Shown: positions 25,185-34,175 of the stretch, one piece after another
Position numbering within the stretch: the stretch's first letter is position 1
How the letters are laid out: the number at the start of each line of letters is the position of its first letter
Origin: an uncultured Eubacteriales bacterium
Lineage (GTDB): Bacteria > Bacillota > Clostridia > Christensenellales > Aristaeellaceae
Assembly (NCBI GenBank): GCA_900315315.1
Contig: OMYT01000019.1
Coordinates: 18,645-82,644, forward strand
Reading direction: 5' to 3'
Length of the DNA: 64,000 bases
Notes under the pieces: generated by a model
What the model saw: only the letters and a program-made list of their open reading frames with translations
Databases searched by the model: none
What the model was told of the DNA's origin: nothing
Program-made: the position numbers and the translations under genes

Positions 25185-25200
25185 TAATCAATTTGATTAT
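25171..25200. promoter_or_regulatory. probable TetR operators
   Basis: Two adjoining inverted repeats: TTGATT-GA-AATCAA (25171-25184) and ATAATCAA-T-TTGATTAT (25184-25200). They cover the -35 box of the exporter promoter and the predicted start site of the TetR promoter, so one regulator could repress both. Confidence 0.65.
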
Positions 25201-25341
25201 CAATCGTCCGTTAATCAACACCCTTGGTCCCGCCGGGAGTTATTCAACACCAGCCGCCCCATTTGTTCAGAATCTCGCCGTCACGCGAAGAGATCTTTCC
25301 ACCGGCTTTCGGATTCGATAAACAGAAAGAAGGTTTACCAA

Positions 25342-25926
25342 ATGGAATTAACCGAAAAAAAAGAAGACCGCCGCGTTCGCCGTACCAAAAAGCTCCTCAC
25401 CCAGGCCCTGACCCAGTTGCTCCAGGAAAAGCAGGTCAACGAAATCACCGTCCGGGAGCTGACGGACCTGGCGGATATGAACCGCGGTACCTTCTATCTG
25501 TATTATAAGGATATCTATGACATGCTCGAAAAAATCGAGGACAGCATGTTCAGCGCCCTCAACCAGATCATGGATCTCCATGAAAAAGAGGCGGCCGGTC
25601 TGCAGACCAGACCCCTCCTGCTGGATCTGTTTCATTTTATAGAGGAAAACAAGGAAATGGTGCGCGTCCTCCTCAGCCCCAACGGGGACATCAACTTCCT
25701 GCACCGTCTCTTCGAAGTCATCCGGGAAAAATGCCTTCATGTCTTTCCAGCCCTGCCGGACAATCAGAGCGAGACGGACTTTGACTACCGCTACAGTTTC
25801 GTGGTCTTCGGCACTGCCGGTCTCATCCGCGCCTGGGTCAGCCGCGACTGTAAGGAACCGGCTGATCAAATGGCTGATCTGGCCGACGCCCTGATCCGCC
25901 AGGGCAGTCTGAATGACCTAAGCTAA
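25342..25926 (+). CDS. TetR/AcrR family transcriptional regulator
   Basis: 194 residues from the ATG at 25342 (AAGG nine bases upstream). The N-terminal HTH reads RRTKKLLTQALTQLLQEK, ITVRELTDLADMNRGTFYLYYKDIYDML, typical of the TetR family with the FYLYYK recognition turn. The C-terminal ligand domain is of the TetR_C-type found in Clostridia: NKEMVRVLLSPNGDINFLHRLFEVIREKC and a final helix near VFGTAGLIRAWVS. It lies divergent from the MMPL exporter over shared operator sequence. The inducer is unknown. Confidence 0.88.
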   Translation: MELTEKKEDRRVRRTKKLLTQALTQLLQEKQVNEITVRELTDLADMNRGTFYLYYKDIYDMLEKIEDSMFSALNQIMDLHEKEAAGLQTRPLLLDLFHFIEENKEMVRVLLSPNGDINFLHRLFEVIREKCLHVFPALPDNQSETDFDYRYSFVVFGTAGLIRAWVSRDCKEPADQMADLADALIRQGSLNDLS

Positions 25927-25939
25927 AAAGTAATCCTGA

Positions 25940-26043
25940 CCGAAGGGGTCAAGGGGGGTTCGCAGCGCCCGGAAATAGAGCCAGTGGCTCTATTTCAGCG
26001 GAGAACGGGCGGCAGCCCCGGGCACTCGGAAAGCCCCCTTATT
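25940..26043 (+). repeat. structured repeat, copy R1
   Basis: Starts with CCGA and ends with CCCCCTTATT. Inner hairpin: GAAATAGAGCC (25972-25982) with GGCTCTATTTC (25986-25996) around AGT. A second helix joins AAGGGGG (25951-25957) to CCCCCTT (26034-26040). Its stem sequences differ from other copies but remain complementary. The last codons and stop of the convergent HAD gene lie inside it. Confidence 0.85.
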
Positions 26044-26862
26044 CATTTCCTCGATCATTCTGCCGACCCCGTCCTCATCATTCCCCGGGGCGATCCGGTC
26101 AGCGGCGTCCTTTGCCGCCTGGACCCCGTTCTCCATCGCCACCCCGATTCCGGCCGTGCGGATCATGCTCAGGTCGTTGGAGCCGTCCCCGAAGGCGGCA
26201 GCCGCTTCCGTCCCGATCCCCAGATAATCGCATAAAGCCTGCAGCGCCGCCCCCTTGTTCGCCCGCCCGTCATTGATTTCGATGTTCCGGGCGATCGATG
26301 AGGTGACCGCCAGCTGCGGGAACCGCTCCGCCGTCTTTATCATCACGAACTCCTGGATCTCTGCAGTTTCACAGAAAGCCTGGATTTTCTGTACGGCCTT
26401 TCCTTCTGTGCGGATGCGCTCCTTCAGATCCGGCACGGGCTTGCGCAGCGCCAGGATCATCTTCAGGTAGATCGGGCTCGGCGCGTAGCGGTCAGCTTTC
26501 TTCAGCATCTCCGCCGTCATATAGGCCTGTCCGTCCTGATAGCAGTCATAGATTGCCGGAAAACCGTCCAGCCAGGTCATGACCTCCAGCGCCGTCTCCT
26601 GCGGAATCTCCGCACGGTACAGTATCCGGTCCTCTTCCCTGTCGTATACAGCCGCGCCGTTGGCCAGGATCAGATAGCGGATGAAGGAAAGATCCCGGAT
26701 CTCTTCCGGAAGGCCGGTATAGATCCTCCCCGTAGCCGGCACGATGAAGATCCCCGCCTCCGCCGCTTTTTCCATGGCATTCCTGTTCCGTTCCGTCAGC
26801 CGCTTGTCCGTCGTCAGCAGCGTCCCGTCCAGATCCATCGCGATCAGTTGTATTTCACCCAT
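25990..26862 (-). CDS. Cof-type HAD-IIB phosphatase
   Basis: 290 residues. The nucleophile motif is MDLDGTLL (Asp10, Asp12). The cap is of type C2B, and the late motif is AFGDGSNDLSMI followed by GVAMENG, as in Cof/YbjI-type sugar phosphatases. It should dephosphorylate a sugar phosphate or a coenzyme-like phosphate. The last 16 residues or so (from NKGAFRVPGAAARSPLK) are encoded by repeat R1, so the natural C terminus may have been replaced. The amylosucrase gene lies upstream on the same strand, separated by R2. Confidence 0.87.
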   Translation of the reverse strand: MGEIQLIAMDLDGTLLTTDKRLTERNRNAMEKAAEAGIFIVPATGRIYTGLPEEIRDLSFIRYLILANGAAVYDREEDRILYRAEIPQETALEVMTWLDGFPAIYDCYQDGQAYMTAEMLKKADRYAPSPIYLKMILALRKPVPDLKERIRTEGKAVQKIQAFCETAEIQEFVMIKTAERFPQLAVTSSIARNIEINDGRANKGAALQALCDYLGIGTEAAAAFGDGSNDLSMIRTAGIGVAMENGVQAAKDAADRIAPGNDEDGVGRMIEEMNKGAFRVPGAAARSPLK

Positions 26863-26886
26863 AACCAGCCCTCAAAACCATTCCGA

Positions 26887-26986
26887 CCGAAGGTCCAGGG
26901 GTTCGTCGCGCCCGGAAAACTGTCCAGTGGACAGTTTTCAGCAAAGAACGGGCGGCAGCCCCGGGCACTCGGAAAGCCCCCTTATT
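26887..26986 (+). repeat. structured repeat, copy R2
   Basis: CCGA start, CCCCCTTATT end. Inner hairpin GAAAACTGTCC (26915-26925) with GGACAGTTTTC (26929-26939), loop AGT. The outer helix is weakened here to four G-C pairs (CCAGGGG against CCCCCTT). The amylosucrase stop (26982-26984) lies in its 3' end. Confidence 0.85.
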
Positions 26987-28829
26987 CAAACCTGTGACAC
27001 AACCACCTGAATCCTCCGGCCGGCACCTTCACCGCCCCGGCGTCTCTGACCGTCCCGTCCATCAGATCCGTGTATTCTTTCTCATCCCGCAGCCAGGCTG
27101 TCGCGTCCTCGCTTCCGAAGTTGAACAGGGCCAGGATCTGCTCTTTCCGGTAATACCGGCCGATCCCCACGATGTGGTTGTTCCCCGTGTCCAGGATCCA
27201 TGTATCCGCCTCCGTGTCAAAGGCGGCATGTTCCGCGCGCTGCGTTTCCAGTTTCCTGATCGCGGTGAACACACGCCCCTCCGGAGTATCTTCCCTTGTC
27301 CTCAGTTCGGCTTTGGTCCAATCCATGTTTCCGCGGTGCAGATACCGGCTGTCCTCCCGCTTCAGCGGATCGTCGTGGTATGCGTTGTCGTTTTCCTGGG
27401 CAATCTCGTCCCCGCTGTATAGCACCGGCACTCCGCTCAGCGTGAAGATGAACGCGTGCAGCATAATGTCCAGCCGGATCGCTTCCTCCATGGCCAGTTT
27501 GTCCCCGCTCTCCCGGGCGGACTCTATTCCGCACAGGGAGGCTGTCGTGCCGCACAGGCGCGCGTCCCCCAGCCGCGGGTCATCGTTGTACAGTTCGCCC
27601 CGTGCCGGACTGTCCGGCCATTTTCCCGTCAGGTAGTTGTTCAGGAACCGCTTATGCGGGATCTCCTCCTGACCGAACTGCCGTAGGAAATCATAGTCCA
27701 GTCCCCAGCCGATATCGTCGTGGCAGCGCAGATAGTTGAGGAACGTGTATGCCTTCGGCAGCGAGAATACCTGCTGCAGCTGATGCGTCAGCAGCCGCAC
27801 ATCCCGTGACGCCACCGTATGCCAGATTGTCGCCATCGTGGTTACGTTGTACAGCAGATGGCATTCCGGCCTCTCCACCGTCCCGAAGTAAGGCGCCACC
27901 TTGCTGGGCTCCATCACGACCTCGCCCAGCAGCAGCGTGCCGGGGCAGACGATTTCGCAGACAATCCGCATCATCCTCACCAGCGAATGCACCTGTCTCA
28001 GATTCCGGCAGGTTGTCCCCAGCGTTTTCCAGATATACGGCACTGCGTCCAGCCGGATAATATCAATCCCGTTGTTGCACAGGAACAGCATGTTCTCCGT
28101 CATGTCGTTGAACACCGTGGGGTTGGCGTAGTTCAGATCCCACTGATAGGGATAGAAGGTCGTCATGACGATCTTTTGTGCTTCCTCGCACCAGGTAAAG
28201 TTCCCCGGCGCCGTGGTTGGAAACACTTGCGGCATCGTCTCGTTGTACCAGTTCGGAATACTCCAGTCATCGTAGAAGAAATACCGGTGCTGGAATTCCT
28301 CCTCCCCGGCCCGCGCCCGGCGCGCCCATTCATGGTCCTCGCTGGTGTGGTTCATCACAAAGTCCAGGCAGAGCGCAATGCCGCGTTCATGGCAGTCCGC
28401 CGCCAGTTCCGCCAGGTCCTCCATCGTCCCCAGTTCCGGCTGAACCTTACGGAAATCGCTCACCGCGTAGCCGCCGTCGCTGCGCCCCTCCGGACTTTCC
28501 AGCAGCGGCATCAGGTGCAGGTAATTGAGTCCGCATTCCGCGATGTAGTCAAGCTTTTTCCTGACGCCCTGCAGATTCCCCGCGAACGGCTTCACATACA
28601 TCAGCATGCCGACCATCTCATGGCCCTTATACCAGTCCGGGCATTCTTCCCGGGCCCGGTCCATCATTTTCAGTTTTTCCGGCCTCTCCAGCCACATGCG
28701 ATACAGCATCTCGGTAAAGTAGTCGTAGGCCCCCATATCATTGTGATACAGTTCGCAGTACAGCCATTTCAGCTCGTTCGCGTGCAAGCGGTACCGGATT
28801 GAATATTCTTTCTCCCACGTTTTGTTCAT
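26982..28829 (-). CDS. amylosucrase-like GH13 glucan enzyme
   Basis: 615 residues from the ATG at 28829, which has AGGAGG upstream; the longer frame to 28907 lacks a ribosome site. A helical N-terminal domain (MLYRMWLERPEKLK) precedes the GH13 barrel, as in amylosucrases. Catalytic residues: nucleophile Asp261 in IIRLDAV, acid/base Glu303 in LLGEV, and His370-Asp371 in NYLRCHDDIGWG. VLYSGDEIAQEND and a C-terminal beta domain follow. Amylosucrases (GH13_4) make alpha-1,4-glucan from sucrose or hydrolyse it; no signal peptide is present, so it acts inside the cell. Sucrose hydrolase or trehalose-synthase-like activity cannot be excluded. Confidence 0.83.
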   Translation of the reverse strand: MNKTWEKEYSIRYRLHANELKWLYCELYHNDMGAYDYFTEMLYRMWLERPEKLKMMDRAREECPDWYKGHEMVGMLMYVKPFAGNLQGVRKKLDYIAECGLNYLHLMPLLESPEGRSDGGYAVSDFRKVQPELGTMEDLAELAADCHERGIALCLDFVMNHTSEDHEWARRARAGEEEFQHRYFFYDDWSIPNWYNETMPQVFPTTAPGNFTWCEEAQKIVMTTFYPYQWDLNYANPTVFNDMTENMLFLCNNGIDIIRLDAVPYIWKTLGTTCRNLRQVHSLVRMMRIVCEIVCPGTLLLGEVVMEPSKVAPYFGTVERPECHLLYNVTTMATIWHTVASRDVRLLTHQLQQVFSLPKAYTFLNYLRCHDDIGWGLDYDFLRQFGQEEIPHKRFLNNYLTGKWPDSPARGELYNDDPRLGDARLCGTTASLCGIESARESGDKLAMEEAIRLDIMLHAFIFTLSGVPVLYSGDEIAQENDNAYHDDPLKREDSRYLHRGNMDWTKAELRTREDTPEGRVFTAIRKLETQRAEHAAFDTEADTWILDTGNNHIVGIGRYYRKEQILALFNFGSEDATAWLRDEKEYTDLMDGTVRDAGAVKVPAGGFRWLCHRFE

Positions 28830-28936
28830 GCTGTTCCTCCTCCTGCCCGTCCGTCGGAAAAGAAATGGATTCAAAAGCCGGTTCCCCGGCATATTTGTTT
28901 CATTCATTCTGTATATATGATTGTATCATGAGTGTA

Positions 28937-30034
28937 TCAGTCTTCGCAATACTTAATGGTTGCCGACCCGTCCGGATTCCGAACGTCCGGGTCGGTTCCT
29001 GTCGTTTCCGCCATTTTCTTCAGCACCCGTTCCGCATCCTCTCCCGTCAGCAGGCAGGGGGAGTAATTATTGTGCCGTTTATCGCTGGTAATGCTGATCG
29101 GGTAAAACGTCAGTGCGATCTCCTTCAATTCTCCGTCCTCAAAGCGCAGTTCCGCCCGCACCACCAGCGCGTCGTTATCCTTCGCGAAAGTCGTCCCGCC
29201 GAAGGAGCAGTTACCGAGGCTGTAAACAACCGGCACGTCATCTTTCAGCACCAGGCCCTGCAGCACATGCGGATGGTGCCCGATCACCAGGCAGGAGCCG
29301 GCTTTCACTGCCCGCTCGACAATCTGCGCCTGATAATTGTCCGGCGGGCGGTAGCTGTATTCCGTCCCCGCGTGCATGACCGTGATCACCGCCGCGCAGC
29401 CGAGGTCTCTCAGTTTTTCCGCCTGCGCTGCAAAGCGCTTCGCCCGGTTTCCCGTCAGGGAATAGTTAACCCCGAGAAAACCGATCATCAGGCCTTCATC
29501 GCTCCGCCAGATCGCCGGCGCGTCCACACCGAACCAGCAGATTCCCGCCTCTTCCAGCGCTTTCTTTGTGTCCGCGTATCCTTCGTCCCCGTAGTCATGG
29601 GTATGGTTGTTCGCTACCGTCACGCATTCGATGCTGCCTTCCTTCAGGATCTGCGTGTTGGCCGTCGGTCCGATGAAGTTGAATTCCTTTTTCTCTTTTT
29701 TCAGTTTCCGGTCGCTCAGCACAACCTCCAGGTTCGCAACCGTCAGGTCGTCCGCTTCAGTCAGCTGCTTCAGGCCCCGGAAGGGAAAATCCATCCCGTT
29801 CTCCGCGATCCGGCTGGCGAAACTCAGGGCCTGCCCGGCCTTTTTCTCTTCTCCTCCGAGTGTGCAGTCCCCCAGAAAGGTCATCGTCACAGTGCCGGTA
29901 TATTCGTCGTCCGGAAGTCCGAGCATCTCCGCGGAAACCTCATCCGTCACCGTATACCAGTTCCCGGAAGCCAGACAAAAACACGGAATCATCATGAAAA
30001 TCATGACCCAGGCTGCCATTTTTCTGAACCTCAT
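28937..30034 (-). CDS. CapA family metallophosphatase-like lipoprotein or secreted protein
   Basis: 365 residues from the ATG at 30034, whose GGAG site lies just inside the upstream heptamer-repeat edge; starts at 30049 and 30067 are alternatives. An N-terminal signal segment (AAWVMIFMMIPCFCLASG) precedes the CapA fold: FLGDCTLGG, ANLEVVLSD, VANNHTHDYGDEGY and CLVIGHHPHVLQG. These metal-binding motifs match CapA/YwtB proteins involved in poly-gamma-glutamate export or related surface polymers. No pgsB/C genes are nearby, so the substrate is uncertain. Confidence 0.83.
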   Translation of the reverse strand: MRFRKMAAWVMIFMMIPCFCLASGNWYTVTDEVSAEMLGLPDDEYTGTVTMTFLGDCTLGGEEKKAGQALSFASRIAENGMDFPFRGLKQLTEADDLTVANLEVVLSDRKLKKEKKEFNFIGPTANTQILKEGSIECVTVANNHTHDYGDEGYADTKKALEEAGICWFGVDAPAIWRSDEGLMIGFLGVNYSLTGNRAKRFAAQAEKLRDLGCAAVITVMHAGTEYSYRPPDNYQAQIVERAVKAGSCLVIGHHPHVLQGLVLKDDVPVVYSLGNCSFGGTTFAKDNDALVVRAELRFEDGELKEIALTFYPISITSDKRHNNYSPCLLTGEDAERVLKKMAETTGTDPDVRNPDGSATIKYCED

Positions 30035-30055
30035 CCGCTCTCCACTCATCAGCTT

Positions 30056-30095
30056 TCTACTCTCCACTCTCCACTCTTCACTCTCCAGTCTCAGC
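30056..30095. repeat. heptanucleotide tandem repeat, site 4
   Basis: About five copies of ACTCTCC/ACTCTTC between the YdcF-like and CapA-like genes. On the minus strand it is GAGTGGA-type and precedes the CapA-like start. Confidence 0.85.
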
Positions 30096-30101
30096 TACCC
30101 A

Positions 30102-31571
30102 CTAGCCCAGCGTGGCGGTAAGTATACTGAAGAACACAATCAGCAGAATCAGCATCACCAGCTCCGTCTTCCATCGCTTCTGCAGCAGCCCGATCGTCTC
30201 CCGCATGAAGGCGTTCGGCCAGAACCACCATTTGGTTCTGCTGCCGAGTCCCTCCGCCCGCACGCCGGCTTCCGCCGCCCACAGGCCGCTGCGGAACACA
30301 TGATAACTGGTCGTAGCAAAGGCGATCTTTCCGTCCGGCTGCATCTCCTCCACGATTTTCCGGGAAAAAGCCATATTCTCAAGCGTCGTCCTGGACTGAT
30401 CCTCCATCCGGATATACTCCTCCGGAATTCCCTGTTCCAGCAGATAGCGTTTCATCGCTTCCGCCTCGGGCATTACCTCGTCCTTCCCCTGCCCTCCGGA
30501 GGGGATCAGGATCGCCGTCCGGCCGTTTTCCTCCCGCTGTTTTTTCCAGAAGGCAATGGCGCGGTCCACCCGCCCCCGCAGCAGCGGAGGCAGCGTTCCG
30601 TCCTTGCGGAAGCCGCACCCGAGAATAATGATGAAATCCTTGTCCGGTTCCGGAATCATCTTCGGCGCCAGCAGGCCGCAGATCACCGCGCCTGCCAGCA
30701 TACATTCAAGGTAGACAAATACCGTCGCGTAAACATTCTGGAAAACATTTTCCGCCCGTCCGACCCATTCCGGCCCGGGAAGATCCCGGTTAAGCAGCAG
30801 CCAGCCGATCACCTCACCGAGAATCATCGCAACACCGATCCCCAGGCCCAGTATGTTCTGGATCCGCGGCCGCTCGTGTCGCAGCAGCGCAATATTGCTG
30901 ATGATCATCGCCAGGGCAAAGCACAGCACCAGCGGAGCCGTCAGCATCATAAACTGCCAGGGAGCCGACGCGATCGCCGAGTATGCGTTCATCATTGTAA
31001 AACCGACCGGGTTCACTATATGCCGGAGCGTCAGGTTCAGCATCACCACGCCGGTCACCAGGGCAAAAATCGAAAACCCCGAGAAGTAGAGCGACATATA
31101 ATCATAGAAGTCAGATCCCCTGATCTGCCGGAAGCTCCACGCCATGATCGCCCATAGCAGCAGGCTGAACACCGTGAAAGCGATCATCACCGCCGTGTCC
31201 CCGGTGAATCCGCCGGTGCTTGTATCATATACCGTTTTGTCCCGGCCGACCTTCAGTTCATGTTGCGCAACCACGTTTCCTTCCCGGTCCAGCACGTTCA
31301 GGGTGGTATCCCCCTTCTGCCCCGGGCGGATCGGCACCCGCAGATAGCCGTCCTTCACCTGCGGCGTTCCTTCCAGGATCACTTCCTGTCCTTCCGCCTC
31401 CACCCGCAGTTCATCCGCCCGTTCAACAGCAGTCTCCGGCAGGGGGATCACCGCGTAATAGGTATTCTTCACCGTCAGGCGGCAGACTACACAGAACACC
31501 AGCAGGATTCCTGCGATGACCGCCATCTGTTTGACCGCCTGTCTCATAAGCCTTGTCCCCTTCCGCTCCAT
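30102..31571 (-). CDS. YdcF/ElyC-like (DUF218) membrane protein
   Basis: 489 residues from the ATG at 31571, which has GGGGAG upstream; the open frame upstream runs through a heptamer repeat and the helicase gene. One N-terminal membrane segment, an extracytoplasmic beta domain (about 30-130), then five to six membrane helices. The cytoplasmic DUF218 domain follows with DFIIILGCGFRKDGTLPPLLRGRVDRA, PSGGQGKDE, MEDQSRTTLENM and TTSYHVFRSGLWA. A last helix ends the protein. DUF218 proteins act in envelope homeostasis (ElyC, SanA); the exact reaction is unknown. The extra extracytoplasmic domain is unusual. Confidence 0.82.
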   Translation of the reverse strand: MERKGTRLMRQAVKQMAVIAGILLVFCVVCRLTVKNTYYAVIPLPETAVERADELRVEAEGQEVILEGTPQVKDGYLRVPIRPGQKGDTTLNVLDREGNVVAQHELKVGRDKTVYDTSTGGFTGDTAVMIAFTVFSLLLWAIMAWSFRQIRGSDFYDYMSLYFSGFSIFALVTGVVMLNLTLRHIVNPVGFTMMNAYSAIASAPWQFMMLTAPLVLCFALAMIISNIALLRHERPRIQNILGLGIGVAMILGEVIGWLLLNRDLPGPEWVGRAENVFQNVYATVFVYLECMLAGAVICGLLAPKMIPEPDKDFIIILGCGFRKDGTLPPLLRGRVDRAIAFWKKQREENGRTAILIPSGGQGKDEVMPEAEAMKRYLLEQGIPEEYIRMEDQSRTTLENMAFSRKIVEEMQPDGKIAFATTSYHVFRSGLWAAEAGVRAEGLGSRTKWWFWPNAFMRETIGLLQKRWKTELVMLILLIVFFSILTATLG

Positions 31572-31593
31572 CTTCTCCCCCCGTGTGCATCCC

Positions 31594-31629
31594 GAGCTCT
31601 CCACTCTCCACTCTTCACTCTCTCTTACC
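31594..31629. repeat. heptanucleotide tandem repeat, site 5
   Basis: CTCTCCACTCTCCACTCTTC and flanks, between the helicase 3' end (stop at 31625-31627) and the YdcF-like start. Confidence 0.82.
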
Positions 31630-34012
31630 GTCTCCACCTTCCGCTGCCGCGGCCGTTCCCGTGGCAGCTGTCGCACAGCCGGTACGGCCAGTTCCACGGC
31701 AGATGCCGCCGGCAGGAAGGGCAGGTCCGCTGCTGCAGCTTCTGGGTGGACAGGATGTGCACGATCCCCCGGGAAATCAGATCCTTCCGTCGCTGGATCT
31801 CGTCCATCAGCTCCTCCGGTTCCGGCAGGAACAGCCGTGTATAGTTGTAGTACAGGTCACATCTCCGGTAGTCCGCCTCCATCGCGTCCAGCATCCGGAT
31901 CGTGCAGCTCTCCGGGTCCAGGATTTCCGGCATCTCCGGAATCACGTCGATATGTTCTCCCCGGCACTCGGCATGGTACATTGCCTTCCATCGGCCCAGC
32001 AGGTCGGGATCCTTTTCGTCGAAAGGAATGCAGATAAACCGGTACAGCAGCTGCCGGTCGGTTTTCGGCGTTTCCATCATCTCCGCCAGTTCCGCCATCC
32101 GCACCGTCGACGCCTTTGAGAAACACCCTTTGTCCTGCATCCGCAGCCACTGATCCAGGATCTGCGTCAGCGGCAGGGGGATGCCCAGCAGGGAATCCGG
32201 AAACCCGATCACGCCCTCGACCAGCGGCAGCAGCGGCCGGGCCAGCGCCCGCGCGACCTCTTTCCGGAATCCGAAGGCGTTCACATAGCCGATCTCGTAT
32301 TTTCCGTACCGCCCCGCCCGTCCGGCGATCTGCTTGATTTCCGCATCCGTCAGCAGTCTGACCATGTCCCCGTCAAACTTTTCATTTTCCAGAAACACGA
32401 CCCGCTGGATCGGCAGGTTCATTCCCATGGCGATCGCATCCGTCGAAACGACCACCTCCGTCTCGCCCTTCATGAAGCGGTCCGCCTGGTTCCGCCGCAC
32501 GTCCGGCGGCAGTGCCCCGTAAATCAGGGAAACCTTGTATCCCCGGGTCTTCAGTTCCGCTGCTACCGCATGCACCCGCGCCTTGGAAAAAACGATCAGT
32601 GCGTCTCCCGGCTGCACGGAGTTCGGAAACTGGAATCCGACCGTCTCGACCTCCAGCGGCGTCATCCGCTCATGCCGGATCACCGTCAGCTCGTCCCCGC
32701 ATTCTTCAATAATCCTGGTCAGCAGCTGCTCCGCGTCCGGCGACGCGCAGGCGTGGATTTCCTCCGCGCACAATCCGAGAATGGCCGCCGTCCAGGCGCC
32801 GCCCCGGTCCCGGTCCGCGATCATCTGACATTCGTCGATCACTGCCACGTCATACCGGGTTTTCAGGTCAGCCATTTCCACCGTCGATGACTGGACGCGG
32901 CTGAAGGGAACCCGGATCTGCTCCTCTCCTGTCACCAGCGAGCAGGGAACATCGTCCAGATTCAGTGCCTCAAACTGCTCCGCAGCAAGCAGCCGCAGCG
33001 GCCCGAGATAGACCCCGCACTCCGCGCCGTGCAGGCGCTGCACGCCCTCGTAGGTCTTTCCGGAGTTAGTCGGCCCCAGGTGTAGATAGAAATGACGTTT
33101 CATCTGCCGGGCCAGCGGATAGAGGTCCCGGTAATGCTCGGGGATCGCATCCAGCAGCGCCGCGCGAATCTGCTTCTCCCGCTGCCAGACTGCATCTGCT
33201 TCCTTCTGCAGGCGGATCAGTCCCGGGTTCTTTTCCAGCAGCCGCCGGATCCGTTCCCGGGAAAACTTCTTTTCCAGCGCATTCAGGATCATCCGGCCGC
33301 TCCGCTCCGCCTCCCGGCGCACCGCGTTGGCCACGGTCTCGCCCGATGGCAGTTTCACGTTCCGGCAGGCCGCGAGCTCCGGCATCGCCTTCCCCGCTTC
33401 ATTGCGCAGGAAGGATCCCAGGGATCCCGGCTGAAACGCCCGGTTCACCGCCTTGTGCGTCAGCCCGCCCGGGAAACCGGTTTCCATCACCCGGCGGATC
33501 ACAAAGCGTTCCCCCTCCGGATCCCCGAGCCGCGCCGCCTGGTCCCCGGTCCGCAGCCACAGAACCACCCGGTTCTCCGCCCGGTTGGTCAACTGTCCGA
33601 TGTTGTCGTCAAAAAATTTCCGAAGTTCTCCGTCCCGGACGATTCTGCGGGCTTCATAAGCCTTCTCCAGTGAAACCCGGCTCTTCTCCACCGTCCGCAG
33701 AAACGCGAGGTCAATCTTCCTGCCGGCCTTCCCTTCGGCTTCGATCAGCTTTTCCAGACGATCAAATTCCGCCCGGTCCCCGCTGAGAACCAGTTCGCCC
33801 CGCAGCAGGCCCTGCCATACCCGGTCCCGCCGCTGCAGCTGCCGCAGCGTGCTCTGAAACGCCTCGCTGTTCAGGTATTCCGCTTTTTCCGCCGCGGACA
33901 TCGCGCGGGTAATCACCCGTGTCTTGTTCAGCGCGTGCTGATACAGCCACCGTTCCCGCTCGGGCAGAACAGCCTGAATATATGCTTCCAGCGCCCTGCT
34001 CTCCCGTTTCAT
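31625..34012 (-). CDS. Suv3-like superfamily 2 helicase with C-terminal zinc ribbon
   Basis: 795 residues. Residues 1-300 are helical and Arg/Glu-rich. The helicase core has Walker A GPTNSGKT (313-320) with the Suv3-type YEGVQRL, the DECQ box (393-396), VSTDAIAMGMNLPIQRVVF and QIAGRAGRYG (motif VI). A SUV3-like C-terminal helical region follows, and the last 30 residues contain CPSC and CDSC, a likely zinc ribbon. Mitochondrial Suv3 unwinds RNA as part of a degradosome; bacterial relatives are less known. Possible role in RNA turnover or structured-RNA unwinding. The long N-terminal region appears to be lineage-specific. Confidence 0.82.
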   Translation of the reverse strand: MKRESRALEAYIQAVLPERERWLYQHALNKTRVITRAMSAAEKAEYLNSEAFQSTLRQLQRRDRVWQGLLRGELVLSGDRAEFDRLEKLIEAEGKAGRKIDLAFLRTVEKSRVSLEKAYEARRIVRDGELRKFFDDNIGQLTNRAENRVVLWLRTGDQAARLGDPEGERFVIRRVMETGFPGGLTHKAVNRAFQPGSLGSFLRNEAGKAMPELAACRNVKLPSGETVANAVRREAERSGRMILNALEKKFSRERIRRLLEKNPGLIRLQKEADAVWQREKQIRAALLDAIPEHYRDLYPLARQMKRHFYLHLGPTNSGKTYEGVQRLHGAECGVYLGPLRLLAAEQFEALNLDDVPCSLVTGEEQIRVPFSRVQSSTVEMADLKTRYDVAVIDECQMIADRDRGGAWTAAILGLCAEEIHACASPDAEQLLTRIIEECGDELTVIRHERMTPLEVETVGFQFPNSVQPGDALIVFSKARVHAVAAELKTRGYKVSLIYGALPPDVRRNQADRFMKGETEVVVSTDAIAMGMNLPIQRVVFLENEKFDGDMVRLLTDAEIKQIAGRAGRYGKYEIGYVNAFGFRKEVARALARPLLPLVEGVIGFPDSLLGIPLPLTQILDQWLRMQDKGCFSKASTVRMAELAEMMETPKTDRQLLYRFICIPFDEKDPDLLGRWKAMYHAECRGEHIDVIPEMPEILDPESCTIRMLDAMEADYRRCDLYYNYTRLFLPEPEELMDEIQRRKDLISRGIVHILSTQKLQQRTCPSCRRHLPWNWPYRLCDSCHGNGRGSGRWRR

Positions 34013-34123
34013 CCCGGCAGCCTCCCCGCTTCCTTATCTGGTGTTATTCTATCACAAAAACCAAACTCAATCAAAAGACTCTCCTTCCGGCCTGAAGCCG
34101 GCTTTGTATTATGTTCCTTTTCC

Positions 34124-34152
34124 TTGTCTCATAAGCGTTTCTCTGATATACT
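34124..34152 (+). promoter_or_regulatory. promoter of the nitroreductase gene
   Basis: TTGTCT (34124-34129), 17-base spacer, TATACT (34147-34152), 24 bases before the start codon. Confidence 0.7.
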
Positions 34153-34175
34153 GTCCGCCTGAAGGGAGGGACATC

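Noticed and set aside
24298-25341. Long N-terminal extension of the TetR gene
   Set aside because: The extension is antisense to the exporter and crosses the promoter region; the ATG at 25342 has a ribosome site and aligns with the family start.
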